A stretch of DNA of 64,000 bases, taken from positions 3,472,001-3,536,000 of the forward strand of contig NZ_CP133188.1 of NCBI RefSeq assembly GCF_030913635.1. The letters run 5' to 3'. This stretch comes from Sedimentibacter sp. MB35-C1. GTDB lineage: Bacteria; Bacillota; Clostridia; Tissierellales; Sedimentibacteraceae. Positions 28,946-37,698 of the stretch are shown here, in pieces (the first letter of the stretch is position 1; every line of letters starts with the position of its first letter). The position numbers and the translations under genes are program-made. The notes below the pieces were generated by a model. The model saw nothing but the letters and a program-made list of their open reading frames with translations, was not told the DNA's origin and ran no database searches.

Positions 28946-30835
28946 TTAAAAAATGTTATTTTTATACTCTATATATAAGGCTCGTATTTCAGTCATTTTT
29001 TCATTCATTTGTTTCTGAAGATCTGAAGAGGAATCATAATCGCCCTCGTTCAATGCATTCTTTATCTTAGTAAAAATACACTTTTTCGACATACTATCCT
29101 TCATAAGCTTTGTTTTTAAATAAACTATTCTTTCCCAGTTTACAACATCAAGGTCAGTTGCATGGTCGTGTTCGTTATGAAGCTTTACAAATGTTTTTAA
29201 GAGCATTATATTATCGTGAATTATTCTACCTCTAAGCTCATTTTTCCACTTCTGGAGAGTAGACTCTTTAAATGAATTAATTAACTCATCTGTAAATACA
29301 TCTCCTGATTTCAATACCTGCTCTTTGAGACTGTTTGATTTAAAACCGCTTAAATTCTCCCATACTGTAGCAGGAGCAGTTCCATAAAGCTTGTTGCGTT
29401 CTTCTTCTGTGTACTTTTCAAATACGTCTTTTTCGCTCCTATACTCTCTGAATTTTTCGAGGTATACCGCATCTTCTCCGTATTTTTTGGAAATTTCTTT
29501 TTCCAGTTCTTCGCAGCTTAATCCTGCATCTGTAACTTTAATTATTCCGTCCAGCATAGCTTGATAAGCTGCAGCAATTACAAGATACGTATTGGTATAT
29601 GGATTCGGCGAACGCAGTTCAAATCTTATAGCTCCAGGATTGTTTATATCTCTTATGACACCAACGAGTACGGATCTGTTTCTTGACGGTTGCTCTTTAG
29701 TTCCGCCTAATGAGGTTACTATGCACACAGGCGCTTCAAATCCAGGTTTCAACCTGTTAAAAGCATCATTTGTAGCAGTTACTATAGGATTGATTACTTC
29801 ATAATTTTTCAATACACCCATTAATGAACCGTAGCCTATTTCGCTCAGATAATCTTTTCTGATATCCTTCGGTGCAAACAGGTTTATTCTTTTCCCGCTC
29901 TTTAGCTTAACCGCAACACCAAGGTGCGTATGCTCCCCGTTTCCGGCAACGCCTTCTATGGGTTTTGCCTTAAACAAAACTTCTAAACCATGGTGTCTGA
30001 ATTGATCTTCAATCAACTCTCTTATAAATATTTCATTGTCAGCAGTCTGCAGAGATTCCGAAAATCTCCAATCTATTTCCAGCTGCTCCATAACATGGGT
30101 AATTCTTCCCTTTGCATCAATCCTGTTTGGAATTCCACCCACTTCTTTATGAGCCATTTCAGGTTTTAAATCGTAGCGCTCAAGCATTTCCATTATTTTT
30201 TCAATCACTGTCCTCACAGTGCCCATGGTTCTTTTCCAGTATTGTTCTTTCAGCACCTGTGATGTATGAAGCTCTTCAAAATCAGCGCTTTGCTCAGGCG
30301 TCTTAACCCACATTTCAAGCTCAGTGGCTGACGTCAAAAGCACATCTTCGATATCTTCATATTCAAATCCAAAACTTTCGGGAATTCTTGAATTTTTCTT
30401 TAATACTTCCAATATTTGAGTTTTAAAATAATTTGTTGCTCTTTTCAAAATTGATCTGGAGCAAACCTGTTTTCCGCCGTGTATTATAAAAGAAGGAATC
30501 TTTAAAGTCCCTACCGGAAGCCCGTTTTCATCATTGTAATGTTCATAATTGTAATCAACAAACCAGTTACAGTCCAAGTCAGGCAGTATGTCAACTCTTG
30601 CATCATTTAAATCTGCGATACCCTGAAGCTCAACGCTTGATCCGTCTGTCTGAATTCCAAATTTCAGCATTTCCTTCATATCTTTTATGAAAAGCTTAAC
30701 AGGTATTTTCTCATCTGTTCCGTTGCCGCCTATATCAACGCCCATAAACGACACAAACTGTATTTCCGGATGCTCTTCAAGTACTTTTGTGAGTTCCGGT
30801 ATTTCATGATTTTCGGGCTTAATTATATAAATCAT
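28946..30835 (-). CDS. Glutamine synthetase family protein, long form (629 aa)
   Basis: A glutamine synthetase homologue that is longer than GSI (about 445) and shorter than GSIII (about 700). The N-terminal beta-grasp has GIQTDGSSVELQGI (about 80-93). The catalytic domain has ELEMWV, NGEHTHLGVAV (ATP/ammonia region), FNRLKPGFEAPVCIV (flap region) and RFELRSPNPYTNTYLVIAAAYQAMLDGI. A charged helical extension of about 120 residues follows (about 505-629). Key motifs are kept, so it is likely active as an ATP-dependent amide ligase, but the substrate (glutamate or another) is uncertain. It is monocistronic with its own promoter. Unlike the two other GS operons in the window it has no attenuator leader. 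Confidence 0.8.
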   Translation of the reverse strand: MIYIIKPENHEIPELTKVLEEHPEIQFVSFMGVDIGGNGTDEKIPVKLFIKDMKEMLKFGIQTDGSSVELQGIADLNDARVDILPDLDCNWFVDYNYEHYNDENGLPVGTLKIPSFIIHGGKQVCSRSILKRATNYFKTQILEVLKKNSRIPESFGFEYEDIEDVLLTSATELEMWVKTPEQSADFEELHTSQVLKEQYWKRTMGTVRTVIEKIMEMLERYDLKPEMAHKEVGGIPNRIDAKGRITHVMEQLEIDWRFSESLQTADNEIFIRELIEDQFRHHGLEVLFKAKPIEGVAGNGEHTHLGVAVKLKSGKRINLFAPKDIRKDYLSEIGYGSLMGVLKNYEVINPIVTATNDAFNRLKPGFEAPVCIVTSLGGTKEQPSRNRSVLVGVIRDINNPGAIRFELRSPNPYTNTYLVIAAAYQAMLDGIIKVTDAGLSCEELEKEISKKYGEDAVYLEKFREYRSEKDVFEKYTEEERNKLYGTAPATVWENLSGFKSNSLKEQVLKSGDVFTDELINSFKESTLQKWKNELRGRIIHDNIMLLKTFVKLHNEHDHATDLDVVNWERIVYLKTKLMKDSMSKKCIFTKIKNALNEGDYDSSSDLQKQMNEKMTEIRALYIEYKNNIF

Positions 30836-30868
30836 AAAAATATATTTCCTCCTTGTTTTTTATAAGGT

Positions 30869-30897
30869 ATTTTAGCACACGAAATTTCATAATGCAA
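30869..30897 (-). promoter_or_regulatory. Promoter of long glutamine synthetase gene
   Basis: On the minus strand TTGCAT (30892-30897) and TAAAAT (30869-30874) are 17 bp apart. The leader is only about 25-30 nt and holds the ribosome site AGGAGG, at rather long spacing (12 nt). There is no terminator-like fold. Confidence 0.55.
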
Positions 30898-30964
30898 CAA
30901 AATTGTATGTTATATATACGAAATATTTATCTTTTTTATATAGTAAAGTTCGTGTTATTGCTTT

Positions 30965-31594
30965 TTACCTACATATGTTTATCAACTCGCAGGGCTCATA
31001 TATCAAGTATTCCGGCTTATGTTTTTTCAAACTTTCCACAGTATTGTAACCCCACGCTACTGACGCTATATCTATCCCCGTATTTTTTGCAGCATGTATA
31101 TCCCTTATTTCATCTCCCACATAAAGAACGTCTTTCAAATCCAATTTTTCTTTTTTTATTACTTTTTTCAACTTAGATTCTTTTCCGAACATGGATGAAC
31201 TTGCAATGAAATCAAAAATATCCGCATTTTGTTCTTCTAAAAACATCTGAACGTTTGTCTTTGAATTAGTGGTAATAATTGCCGTACTTATTCCCATAGA
31301 CTTTAGTACTGAAACTGTATTGAATATATCGTGCTTGCATGGTTTAATGTTCCTTATGTCGTGTTTTAAAAGTTTTTTCCCTCTTTTAAGAATAAAAGGC
31401 AGGTATCTTTTCTTAAGCTCCACATAAGCCATCAATTCTCTTGCGCTCATTTTCTTGATATGCCCTAATTCATCTATGGTAATATTTCGCAAATTATATT
31501 TTTCCGCCAGCTTCTGATATATAACAAAATTAACTTCTTCAGTATCTGCCAACGTTCCATCGAAATCAAATAATACATATTTATATTTCACCAT
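30965..31594 (-). CDS. HAD superfamily hydrolase (phosphoglycolate phosphatase-like)
   Basis: A 209-residue haloacid dehalogenase-type phosphatase. Motif I is LFDFDGTLADT (8-18), with Asp nucleophile and acid/base Asp. A helical cap domain follows (about 20-90). Motif II is TAIITTNSKT (about 108-117). The motif III Lys lies in KKVIKKEKL, and motif IV is YVGDEIRDIHAAKNTGI (about 160-176). This is the PGP/beta-phosphoglucomutase subgroup; the substrate is not evident. The ATG is preceded by AAGGATGG. It lies alone between two unrelated leftward genes. Confidence 0.88.
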   Translation of the reverse strand: MVKYKYVLFDFDGTLADTEEVNFVIYQKLAEKYNLRNITIDELGHIKKMSARELMAYVELKKRYLPFILKRGKKLLKHDIRNIKPCKHDIFNTVSVLKSMGISTAIITTNSKTNVQMFLEEQNADIFDFIASSSMFGKESKLKKVIKKEKLDLKDVLYVGDEIRDIHAAKNTGIDIASVAWGYNTVESLKKHKPEYLIYEPCELINICR

Positions 31595-31710
31595 AATCCA
31601 TCCTTAATCTAATTTATCCATAAATAATAGCATAATACAAGTACTTGTTCAACTATATTATATTTTATCTATCCAGTCAATTTTTAATTTATAAATTTTT
31701 TTGCAATTTT

Positions 31711-31736
31711 AAAAAACTCCTTGTTAAGGAGTTTTT
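31711..31736 (-). terminator. Terminator downstream of 31740-32333 gene
   Basis: AAAAACTCCT / AGGAGTTTTT arms with a 5-nt loop and a T-run on the minus strand, directly after the stop codon. Confidence 0.88.
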
Positions 31737-31739
31737 ATG

Positions 31740-32333
31740 TTACAATGATTTCATAATTTTACTGCATCCGTTTTTTATAAAGCTCATATATTCCTGTTCT
31801 TCAATCAGATTTGGGTAAGTAACCTCAGGTACATGCTCGTTTAAAAATTCTATTATCTTTTCTTTAGAATTTTTGATACTAATACTGCCGAGCTCCTTTA
31901 AATTTATATTACTGTTAAATTCAACTATTTCTTTAATATACTTTTCAAAGAAGTTATTTATAGCTTTATTATCATAATATCTCAAAATTGTTCCTACTGC
32001 CGCACCCAGTTCATCATCACTCAAATCCACACTGTTGTGAAGAGTGAGCTTGCTTGCATTAAATTTATAGTATTCATCAAACCACAAGTGACAGTAGTAT
32101 CCCAATATGAATGACTTCTGAACATTATTAAGTTTATTTAGATTAAACTTTTCATAAAATTCTCGAACGTCTATATTGCCATCCTCATCAAATGTATGCA
32201 TCTCCTCAAAATCATCTTCGGTGATTGTGTCCGGCGACATCATACCTATGATAAAGCTGGGAACATGAATACCTGCTTTAAAATTTTCTATAAACAATTT
32301 ACCAAAGTGCATGTTGGTACTTATTGGCGGCAT
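31740..32333 (-). CDS. Uncharacterised protein, phospholipase C/hydrolase-like
   Basis: A 197-residue soluble helical protein. The N-terminus MPPISTNMHFGKLFI, the MSPDTI...MHTFD stretch (about 32-50) and FILGYYCHLWFDEYY (about 75-89) give a spaced set of His and Asp residues that resembles zinc-dependent phospholipase C family folds (PF00882-like), in which such residues bind Zn2+. The match is by eye and partial, so I do not name an activity. AAGGAG lies 12 nt before the ATG, longer than ideal. It has its own terminator and no evident operon partner; the next gene upstream on the same strand ends 72 bp away. Confidence 0.6.
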   Translation of the reverse strand: MPPISTNMHFGKLFIENFKAGIHVPSFIIGMMSPDTITEDDFEEMHTFDEDGNIDVREFYEKFNLNKLNNVQKSFILGYYCHLWFDEYYKFNASKLTLHNSVDLSDDELGAAVGTILRYYDNKAINNFFEKYIKEIVEFNSNINLKELGSISIKNSKEKIIEFLNEHVPEVTYPNLIEEQEYMSFIKNGCSKIMKSL

Positions 32334-32404
32334 TTGTATTTTTAACTCCTTTTAAAATATTCTCGTATATTATACCAAAATAATAAAAGTTTGTACAGTA
32401 ATAT

Positions 32405-33655
32405 TTATGATAATGCGATCTCAGGAGGTTCTGTGGTTTCTCCGGTTTTTGGATTAACAAATGCAAGCCAGTAACCATGTTTGTCATAATTATCCTTATT
32501 GCTGTATGACCAATTTTTGAAACCCGTCACCCCTTTGTAAGGCTGTTCTTCCTTGGAAAATTCGCCAGGAATTCCATATACAAACTTGATAACATCACCT
32601 TTTTCTTTATATACACCAAAAATATAATGCCCGTATTTTTTCATGAGACTGCTGCACGTGGTTACACGATTTGACATTGGATATGGATAGTACGAGCTGA
32701 CTATTTGATTATAATACGGCAGGAATCCATTTTTAATTCCCGATTCATCATATGGTATGTACCACCAATAAAAGCTCTTTATTTTTACAGATAACGGCTC
32801 GACCTGTTTATACTCTTTTAAAATATTATATAGGCTCTCGTCAAATTTATTTCTGTACTTCCTCGACTGTGCTTCTGCCGGAATGTCTTTTTCTTTCTTA
32901 CTATTTTCATCTATATTGATAGCAGAATTTACGGTTGTCTTTTTCATATTGTCTTTTTTACGTGAAGCTTCTTCTATTTTTGATTGCTCTCCATCAACTT
33001 TATCTGATTTTTCTATTATTTCTTTGGTTTCTTCTGTTTTGTGCGAAGCCTCTTCTATTTTTGATTGCTCTTCATCAAATTTATCTGGTTTTTCTATTAT
33101 TTCTTTGGTTTCTTCTGTTTTCTGTTTTTCCGTCAATTCGTTTTGTTTTTTTCTGTCGTCTGTTTTGTTTGCAACGTCAGGAACTTCTACTTTCTCATTT
33201 GCAGTTTTATTGGAAAGTTTATCTTCATCCGCTTTTTCAGAAATCGATTTGCTTTCTTCTACGGTATCTCCCTCAATAACAATATCATCTTCATCCAGTT
33301 CTAGTTTTTTTATATGCTCGACAGATGTTGCATTAAACAAGTTTGTGTACATAGATATTTTTTTGTCCTTTACTACAGCACAAACATTGTAATCTTCAAT
33401 TGCATTGTTATTTCCAAATGTCAACAGCTTTTTGAGCATACCTTTTTTGTTATTAATTTCGCCAAGTTTTATTTTGTTATCCCTATCCTTATACAAATAT
33501 ACTTCGCTGCTTGTTTTTGCATCACCTAAATTTTCCACAGATACAATTATATTTCCCCTTATGCCCCTTATGTCAAGGCGAACATAACCCCTTGATCTGT
33601 CCTTCTTATTTATCTGTTCAAAAAACTTCATTACTCTATAGTTTTTATTATTCAT
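32405..33655 (-). CDS. Uncharacterised protein with repeat-rich charged linker
   Basis: A 416-residue protein with no recognised family name. Residues 1-120 form a beta-rich domain (YVRLDIRGIRGNIIVSVENLG). Residues about 125-275 are a Glu/Lys/Asp-rich low-complexity linker containing two near-identical 27-residue repeats beginning KTEETKEIIEK. The last about 140 residues are a compact aromatic-rich domain (IKSFYWWYIPYDESGIKNGFLPYYNQIV and GYWLAFVNPKTGETTEPP). There is no signal peptide or membrane segment. The ATG has AGGAGG upstream. Similar head-linker-tail proteins occur in sporulating Clostridia as far as I know, so a spore-related or surface-associated role is possible but unproven. Confidence 0.7.
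   Translation of the reverse strand: MNNKNYRVMKFFEQINKKDRSRGYVRLDIRGIRGNIIVSVENLGDAKTSSEVYLYKDRDNKIKLGEINNKKGMLKKLLTFGNNNAIEDYNVCAVVKDKKISMYTNLFNATSVEHIKKLELDEDDIVIEGDTVEESKSISEKADEDKLSNKTANEKVEVPDVANKTDDRKKQNELTEKQKTEETKEIIEKPDKFDEEQSKIEEASHKTEETKEIIEKSDKVDGEQSKIEEASRKKDNMKKTTVNSAINIDENSKKEKDIPAEAQSRKYRNKFDESLYNILKEYKQVEPLSVKIKSFYWWYIPYDESGIKNGFLPYYNQIVSSYYPYPMSNRVTTCSSLMKKYGHYIFGVYKEKGDVIKFVYGIPGEFSKEEQPYKGVTGFKNWSYSNKDNYDKHGYWLAFVNPKTGETTEPPEIALS
32962..33123 (-). repeat. Two 81-bp tandem repeats within coding region
   Basis: Two direct copies with an 81-bp period, about 90% identical by eye, encode 27-residue units in the charged linker. Being a multiple of three, gain or loss of a unit would keep the frame. 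Confidence 0.85.
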
Positions 33656-33735
33656 GAATTCCCTCCTACAAAATACCTGTTACAAAAATATATGCTAAAA
33701 TTTCTGTAACATTACTTTTTTATGGCAAGCTTTGA

Positions 33736-35019
33736 TTATATTAGTTTTGAAATGTCATATAATGAGCTTAGCACAAGCCAATTTTGAGGGAAATATCTCA
33801 TGATATTCCAGTACCCTACTCCTTCAAAGCCATAATCCGAAAAAATATCCAGCTTGGATTCTATGCTTCTGGCATCTTCAAACCACACCTGATGCTGGTT
33901 CCCCTGATCATCGTAGTAAATAAAGTATGGAGCTTGAGATACTTCATTGTATTCTATGGGCGCCCCAACTTCATCAGCCAGCTCTACCGCCTGTACGTTT
34001 GAAATAGAATTCGCTTTTGAAACTCCCTGAACATAAGGCAGTTCAAAATCATAACCATAATTAGGAATTCCCATGTAAATTTTATCTCTTGGTATTTCAG
34101 TTACAGCATAATCTAAAACTTCTTTTACCTTGTTAACAGGTGAAACCGCCATTGCAGGCCCGTAAGTGTACCCCCATTCATATGTCATAAGCAGAGCTCT
34201 GTTGGATGCATCACCAAGGGCATGATAGTCATGAGCTTCATACAACAACCCTGGCTGGTCAGCTGAAGTTTTAGGTGCAAGCGCCGTCAATACAGTAAAT
34301 CCTTCCTCATTTAATCTGTCAGTCATTTTTTGAACAAATGCAACGAATTTATCTCTGTCTTCCGGCAATACATATTCAAAATCTATATCAAGCCCGTAAT
34401 ATCCTTTTTCCTTCATTGTATTTACTACATTTTCTATAAGGTTGTTCTGTATATTTTCGTCATTTAGTAATCTATGTGCAAGCTCATTACTGAATTTTCC
34501 TTCTTCTGTCAGTGTTGAAATCAACATCAGCGGCGCAACTCCAAAATCTCTCGCTATCCTTATAAGCTCTTCATCATCTATATCTATTAGATTTCCTTCA
34601 GGCGTTATGCCGTAAGTGAAAAGCGTTAAATACGTTAAATACGGAAGAGTTTTCATAAGAACTGTTCTGTCAATGTTGGGATATGCATATCCTATGACAT
34701 GAATAGGCCCTCTCTTTTCCTGATCAAGACTTATTATTATCTGTTCCCCCGGAAATATATCATCGGCATACATAATCTGAGGATTGTACTGCAATAAATT
34801 TATAACCGATATGCCATATCTTTGAGCAATATTTTCTAAGGTATCTCCCGGCTGCACCGTATGAACCTGGTCAGGAACGAGTATTACTATTGTCTGCCCT
34901 ACCACCAGCTCATTAGGATTGGCAAGTTCATTGTAAGCAATTATTTGTTGAGGCGTAGTGTTGTATTGTTCTGCAATACTATATATGGTATCACCTGGCT
35001 TTACTACATGAATTATCAT
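33736..35019 (-). CDS. LysM-GH18 spore cortex-lytic/peptidoglycan hydrolase (SleL/YaaH-like)
   Basis: A 427-residue protein with two N-terminal LysM domains: MIIHVVKPGDTIYSIAEQYNTTPQQIIAYN (2-45) and VHTVQPGDTLENIAQRYGISVINLLQYN (about 52-95). A family 18 glycosidase barrel follows, with the catalytic DxxDxDxE-type motif in GYYGLDIDFEYVL (about 210-222), LMTYEWGYTYGPAMAV and YMGIPNYGYDFELPY. This layout is that of B. subtilis YaaH and B. anthracis SleL, which are N-acetylglucosaminidases acting on spore cortex fragments. No signal peptide is seen, as is usual for spore coat-associated members. AAGGGGAG precedes the ATG. The gene supports a spore-forming host. Confidence 0.9.
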   Translation of the reverse strand: MIIHVVKPGDTIYSIAEQYNTTPQQIIAYNELANPNELVVGQTIVILVPDQVHTVQPGDTLENIAQRYGISVINLLQYNPQIMYADDIFPGEQIIISLDQEKRGPIHVIGYAYPNIDRTVLMKTLPYLTYLTLFTYGITPEGNLIDIDDEELIRIARDFGVAPLMLISTLTEEGKFSNELAHRLLNDENIQNNLIENVVNTMKEKGYYGLDIDFEYVLPEDRDKFVAFVQKMTDRLNEEGFTVLTALAPKTSADQPGLLYEAHDYHALGDASNRALLMTYEWGYTYGPAMAVSPVNKVKEVLDYAVTEIPRDKIYMGIPNYGYDFELPYVQGVSKANSISNVQAVELADEVGAPIEYNEVSQAPYFIYYDDQGNQHQVWFEDARSIESKLDIFSDYGFEGVGYWNIMRYFPQNWLVLSSLYDISKLI

Positions 35020-35185
35020 AATTTCTCCCCTTTCTTTTCTTTCATTAGTATATGCACAAAAAAAACAATTGTTAAAATTTCAGCATCATTGGCAAACACA
35101 AAATAATCTTAATATCTTTCATATTGATAGTAAGAATACTTTACTTTGTAATCCTAGTTTTATTTAGAGAAAAGAATTTATTGGT

Positions 35186-35223
35186 AAAAAAATGACATGT
35201 GCAATGATTTCTCATCACACATG
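35186..35223 (-). terminator. Terminator of glnN
   Basis: An imperfect hairpin (CATGTGTGATGA with TCATTGCACATG, GAAA loop) is followed by ATTTTTTT on the minus strand, 35 bp after the stop. Confidence 0.8.
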
Positions 35224-35257
35224 CCTTATATAGATCCTATTTAGGAGGATAGGCTTA

Positions 35258-37348
35258 TTAAACGCTGAATAAAAGCTCTCCGTAGGTTGGGAATGGCCAG
35301 TATTTTTTTGCAGTATTTGTCTCAAGTTCATCCACAATCACTCTCACTTCCTGCATAGCTGCAAATATGTGCCTCCTGGTGAAGTCTGCGCATTCATTCG
35401 AATTATCCAGATTTTTAATATCTATAAGCTTATTTTCAAGCAATTCTATCTTATTGTACAGCGAACGCATCAGCAAAGATAATTTTAGCACCAGAGCTTT
35501 TTCTGTTTCGCAATCTACATCTATTAAAAATACTTTTTTAGAGTTTGCAGTATCGCTCAATTCCTTAATATATAAATTAACTGCCGGTATTATATATTTC
35601 TTTACTATATCTATTAATGTAAGAGCCTCAATACATATTTCCTTACAATATTCGTCAAGCACTATCTCAGTTCTTGAATATATCTCCTTCTTTGATAGTA
35701 TTTTAAATTTCTCAAACAATTTAACATTTTTATCTGATGTAAAATACGGCAGGCTTTCAGGTGTTGATTTCAGATTGAGCAGCCCTCTTTTTTTCGCTTC
35801 CTCAACCCATTCATCCGTATAGTTGTTTCCGTTAAATATAATCCTCTTATGTGCCTTTATGGTATTCTTCAAAAGAATATTTAACGCTTCATTAAAATCA
35901 TCCGCCTTTTCAAGAACATCAGCAAACTGAGACAATACCTCTGCAACTATAGTATTCAAAACCATATTTGGTCCTGCTATAGAAAGTTTCGATCCTACCA
36001 TTCTAAATTCAAATTTGTTCCCTGTGAAGGCAAAAGGAGATGTTCTGTTTCGATCTGTGGTATCCATAGGAAATACCGGTATCGCATCCACACCTACAGC
36101 CATTTCCCTTTTGTATTCCTTATCATATACCACACCGCCTTCTATTGATTCGAGCACTGAAGTCAGTTCATCTCCTAAAAATATAGATATAATTGCCGGA
36201 GGAGCTTCATTTCCGCCAAGCCTGTGATCATTTCCGGCAGTGGAAACAGATACTTTAAGCAAGTCCTGATAATCATCTACTGCTTTGATAACAGAGCACA
36301 GGAATAGTAAAAACCTTGCATTCTCTCTCGGTGAGTTTCCCGGCTCAAGCAAATTTATGCCTTCATTTGTGGAAACAGACCAGTTATTGTGCTTACCGCT
36401 TCCGTTTATGCCGGCAAAGGGTTTTTCATGCAAAAGACATGTAAGTCCGTGTTTCGAAGCAATCTTCTTCATTAATTCCATAGTCATCTGATTATGGTCG
36501 CACGCAATATTTGTATTCGTAAATATTGGAGCAAGCTCATGCTGCGCAGGTGCAACCTCATTGTGCTCTGTTTTGGCCAATATCCCCAACTTCCACAATT
36601 CTTCATTCAAATCCTTCATATACTCCGCTACTCTAGGTCTTATTGTTCCAAAATAGTGGTCTTCCAATTCCTGCCCTTTTGGCGGTTTTGCCCCAAACAA
36701 TGTCCTTCCTGTATAAACTAAATCTCTTCTTTTGTTGAATAATTCCGTATCAATTAAAAAATATTCCTGCTCAGGCCCGACTGTTGTAATGATTCTCTTT
36801 GTATCCTTGTCTCCGAATAATCTCAGTATTCTGAGCGCCTGAACATTTAATGCTTCCATTGACCTTAGCAGCGGCGTTTTTTTATCAAGAACTTCCCCTC
36901 CATATGAACAAAATGCTGTTGGAATGCATAACACCGAATCTTTAATAAACGCAAATGAAGTTGGGTCCCAAGCAGTATATCCCCTTGCTTCAAATGTTGA
37001 ACGAAGTCCTCCAGACGGAAAACTGGATGCATCCGGCTCGCCTTTTATCAGCTCTTTTCCTGAAAACTCCATTATTACCTTTCCGTCAGACGTTGCGGAA
37101 ATAAAACTGTCGTGTTTTTCTGCAGTAATTCCTGTCATTGGCTGGAACCAGTGTGTAAAATGGGTAGCTCCTTTCTCTACGGCCCAGTCTTTCATTGCGT
37201 TTGCCACAACATTTGCAACATTTAAGTCCAGGCTGCTGCCATTCTGAATTGTTTCTTTGAGTGCTTTATATATTTCCTTCGGTAATCTTTCCTTCATTAC
37301 TTCATCATTAAATACCATACTTCCAAAAATCTCTGATATATAGCTCAT
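35258..37348 (-). CDS. glnN: Glutamine synthetase type III
   Basis: GSIII makes glutamine from glutamate, ammonium and ATP. The 696-residue length and the motifs [15 protein letters not shown] (about 55-69), [62 protein letters not shown] and [18 protein letters not shown] are specific to the GSIII family. AGGAGG lies before the ATG. Transcription starts from a consensus promoter about 70 bp upstream, through an attenuator leader that shares its hexaloop hairpin with the divergent glutamate synthase operon. The ANTAR protein at 42459 is the likely regulator. A terminator follows. Confidence 0.95.
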   Translation of the reverse strand: MSYISEIFGSMVFNDEVMKERLPKEIYKALKETIQNGSSLDLNVANVVANAMKDWAVEKGATHFTHWFQPMTGITAEKHDSFISATSDGKVIMEFSGKELIKGEPDASSFPSGGLRSTFEARGYTAWDPTSFAFIKDSVLCIPTAFCSYGGEVLDKKTPLLRSMEALNVQALRILRLFGDKDTKRIITTVGPEQEYFLIDTELFNKRRDLVYTGRTLFGAKPPKGQELEDHYFGTIRPRVAEYMKDLNEELWKLGILAKTEHNEVAPAQHELAPIFTNTNIACDHNQMTMELMKKIASKHGLTCLLHEKPFAGINGSGKHNNWSVSTNEGINLLEPGNSPRENARFLLFLCSVIKAVDDYQDLLKVSVSTAGNDHRLGGNEAPPAIISIFLGDELTSVLESIEGGVVYDKEYKREMAVGVDAIPVFPMDTTDRNRTSPFAFTGNKFEFRMVGSKLSIAGPNMVLNTIVAEVLSQFADVLEKADDFNEALNILLKNTIKAHKRIIFNGNNYTDEWVEEAKKRGLLNLKSTPESLPYFTSDKNVKLFEKFKILSKKEIYSRTEIVLDEYCKEICIEALTLIDIVKKYIIPAVNLYIKELSDTANSKKVFLIDVDCETEKALVLKLSLLMRSLYNKIELLENKLIDIKNLDNSNECADFTRRHIFAAMQEVRVIVDELETNTAKKYWPFPTYGELLFSV

Positions 37349-37365
37349 AATTTCCTCCCGAAAAG

Positions 37366-37407
37366 CAAAAAGACGCCGTAGGAATAGTCCTACAGCGCCT
37401 TTGCTGT
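37366..37407 (-). promoter_or_regulatory. glnN attenuator: AAAGGC-hexaloop hairpin overlapping a terminator
   Basis: On the minus strand ACAGC-(AAAGGC)-GCTGT forms a 5-bp hairpin with a hexaloop (37392-37407). The alternative fold is a 15-bp stem with two G-U pairs, AAAGGCGCTGTAGGA with TCCTACGGCGTCTTT and a 4-nt loop (37369-37402), ending in TTTTT: an intrinsic terminator upstream of the start codon. The two folds share bases and exclude each other. The loop has A at 1 and G at 4, as in ANTAR-target hairpins. The hairpin starts about 8 nt from the predicted transcript start, so there is no room for a second (P1) hairpin. Confidence 0.75.
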
Positions 37408-37421
37408 TTTATTATGTATGC

Positions 37422-37450
37422 ATTATATACATCCCTAAAATATTTGTCAA
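37422..37450 (-). promoter_or_regulatory. glnN promoter
   Basis: On the minus strand TTGACA (37445-37450) and TATAAT (37422-37427) are 17 bp apart: perfect consensus. Such a strong promoter fits regulation after initiation, by attenuation. Confidence 0.88.
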
Positions 37451-37552
37451 TAACTTTTCAAAAAAATATTAATATATTTATAAAAAAGTTAATATCTGTA
37501 ATAAAAATTCCTACACTACTCTAATAATTGCATCTAAATATATAAAAAAAAC

Positions 37553-37581
37553 TTGACATTTAATATCAATTAGATTATAAT
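37553..37581 (+). promoter_or_regulatory. Glutamate synthase operon promoter
   Basis: TTGACA (37553-37558) and TATAAT (37576-37581) are 17 bp apart: perfect consensus. It is divergent from the glnN promoter, about 100 bp away. Transcription should begin near 37588, giving a leader of about 110 nt. Confidence 0.88.
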
Positions 37582-37601
37582 TCCAACAATACAAATATCC
37601 G

Positions 37602-37680
37602 CCGCAGGCGAACCTTGTATTTGATATGAAGATGAACAAAGGCGTTCATTATAACCATTAGTTATAATGCGCCTTTTTTT
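37602..37680 (+). promoter_or_regulatory. Glutamate synthase operon attenuator with AAAGGC-hexaloop hairpin
   Basis: The leader first offers a CGCC/GGCG triloop hairpin (37602-37612 region). Next, ATGAAC-(AAAGGC)-GTTCAT forms a perfect 6-bp hairpin with a hexaloop (37632-37649). The competing fold is a terminator: left arm 37638-37655 starting AAAGGCG, loop CATTA, right arm GTTATAATGCGCC, then seven T (37661-37680), with a 2-nt bulge. The two folds share 37638-37649. The hexaloop is identical to that before glnN while the stem sequence differs and stays paired, which is good evidence of a conserved RNA signal. An ANTAR protein is encoded at the operon's end. Confidence 0.78.
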
Positions 37681-37698
37681 ATACTCAGGAGGGACATT

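Noticed and set aside
32962-33123. CRISPR-like tandem repeats
   Set aside because: Only two 81-bp copies, contiguous and in frame within a gene, with no spacers and no cas genes in the window.
32883-33392. Ser/Phe-rich plus-strand ORF of 169 codons
   Set aside because: It is the antisense shadow of the Glu/Lys-rich linker; the minus-strand gene has a start, ribosome site and folded ends.
37588-37631. A second ANTAR hexaloop hairpin (P1) in the glutamate synthase leader
   Set aside because: The only upstream hairpin I find is CGCC-GCA-GGCG with a triloop; no loop with A at 1 and G at 4 closes by pairing.
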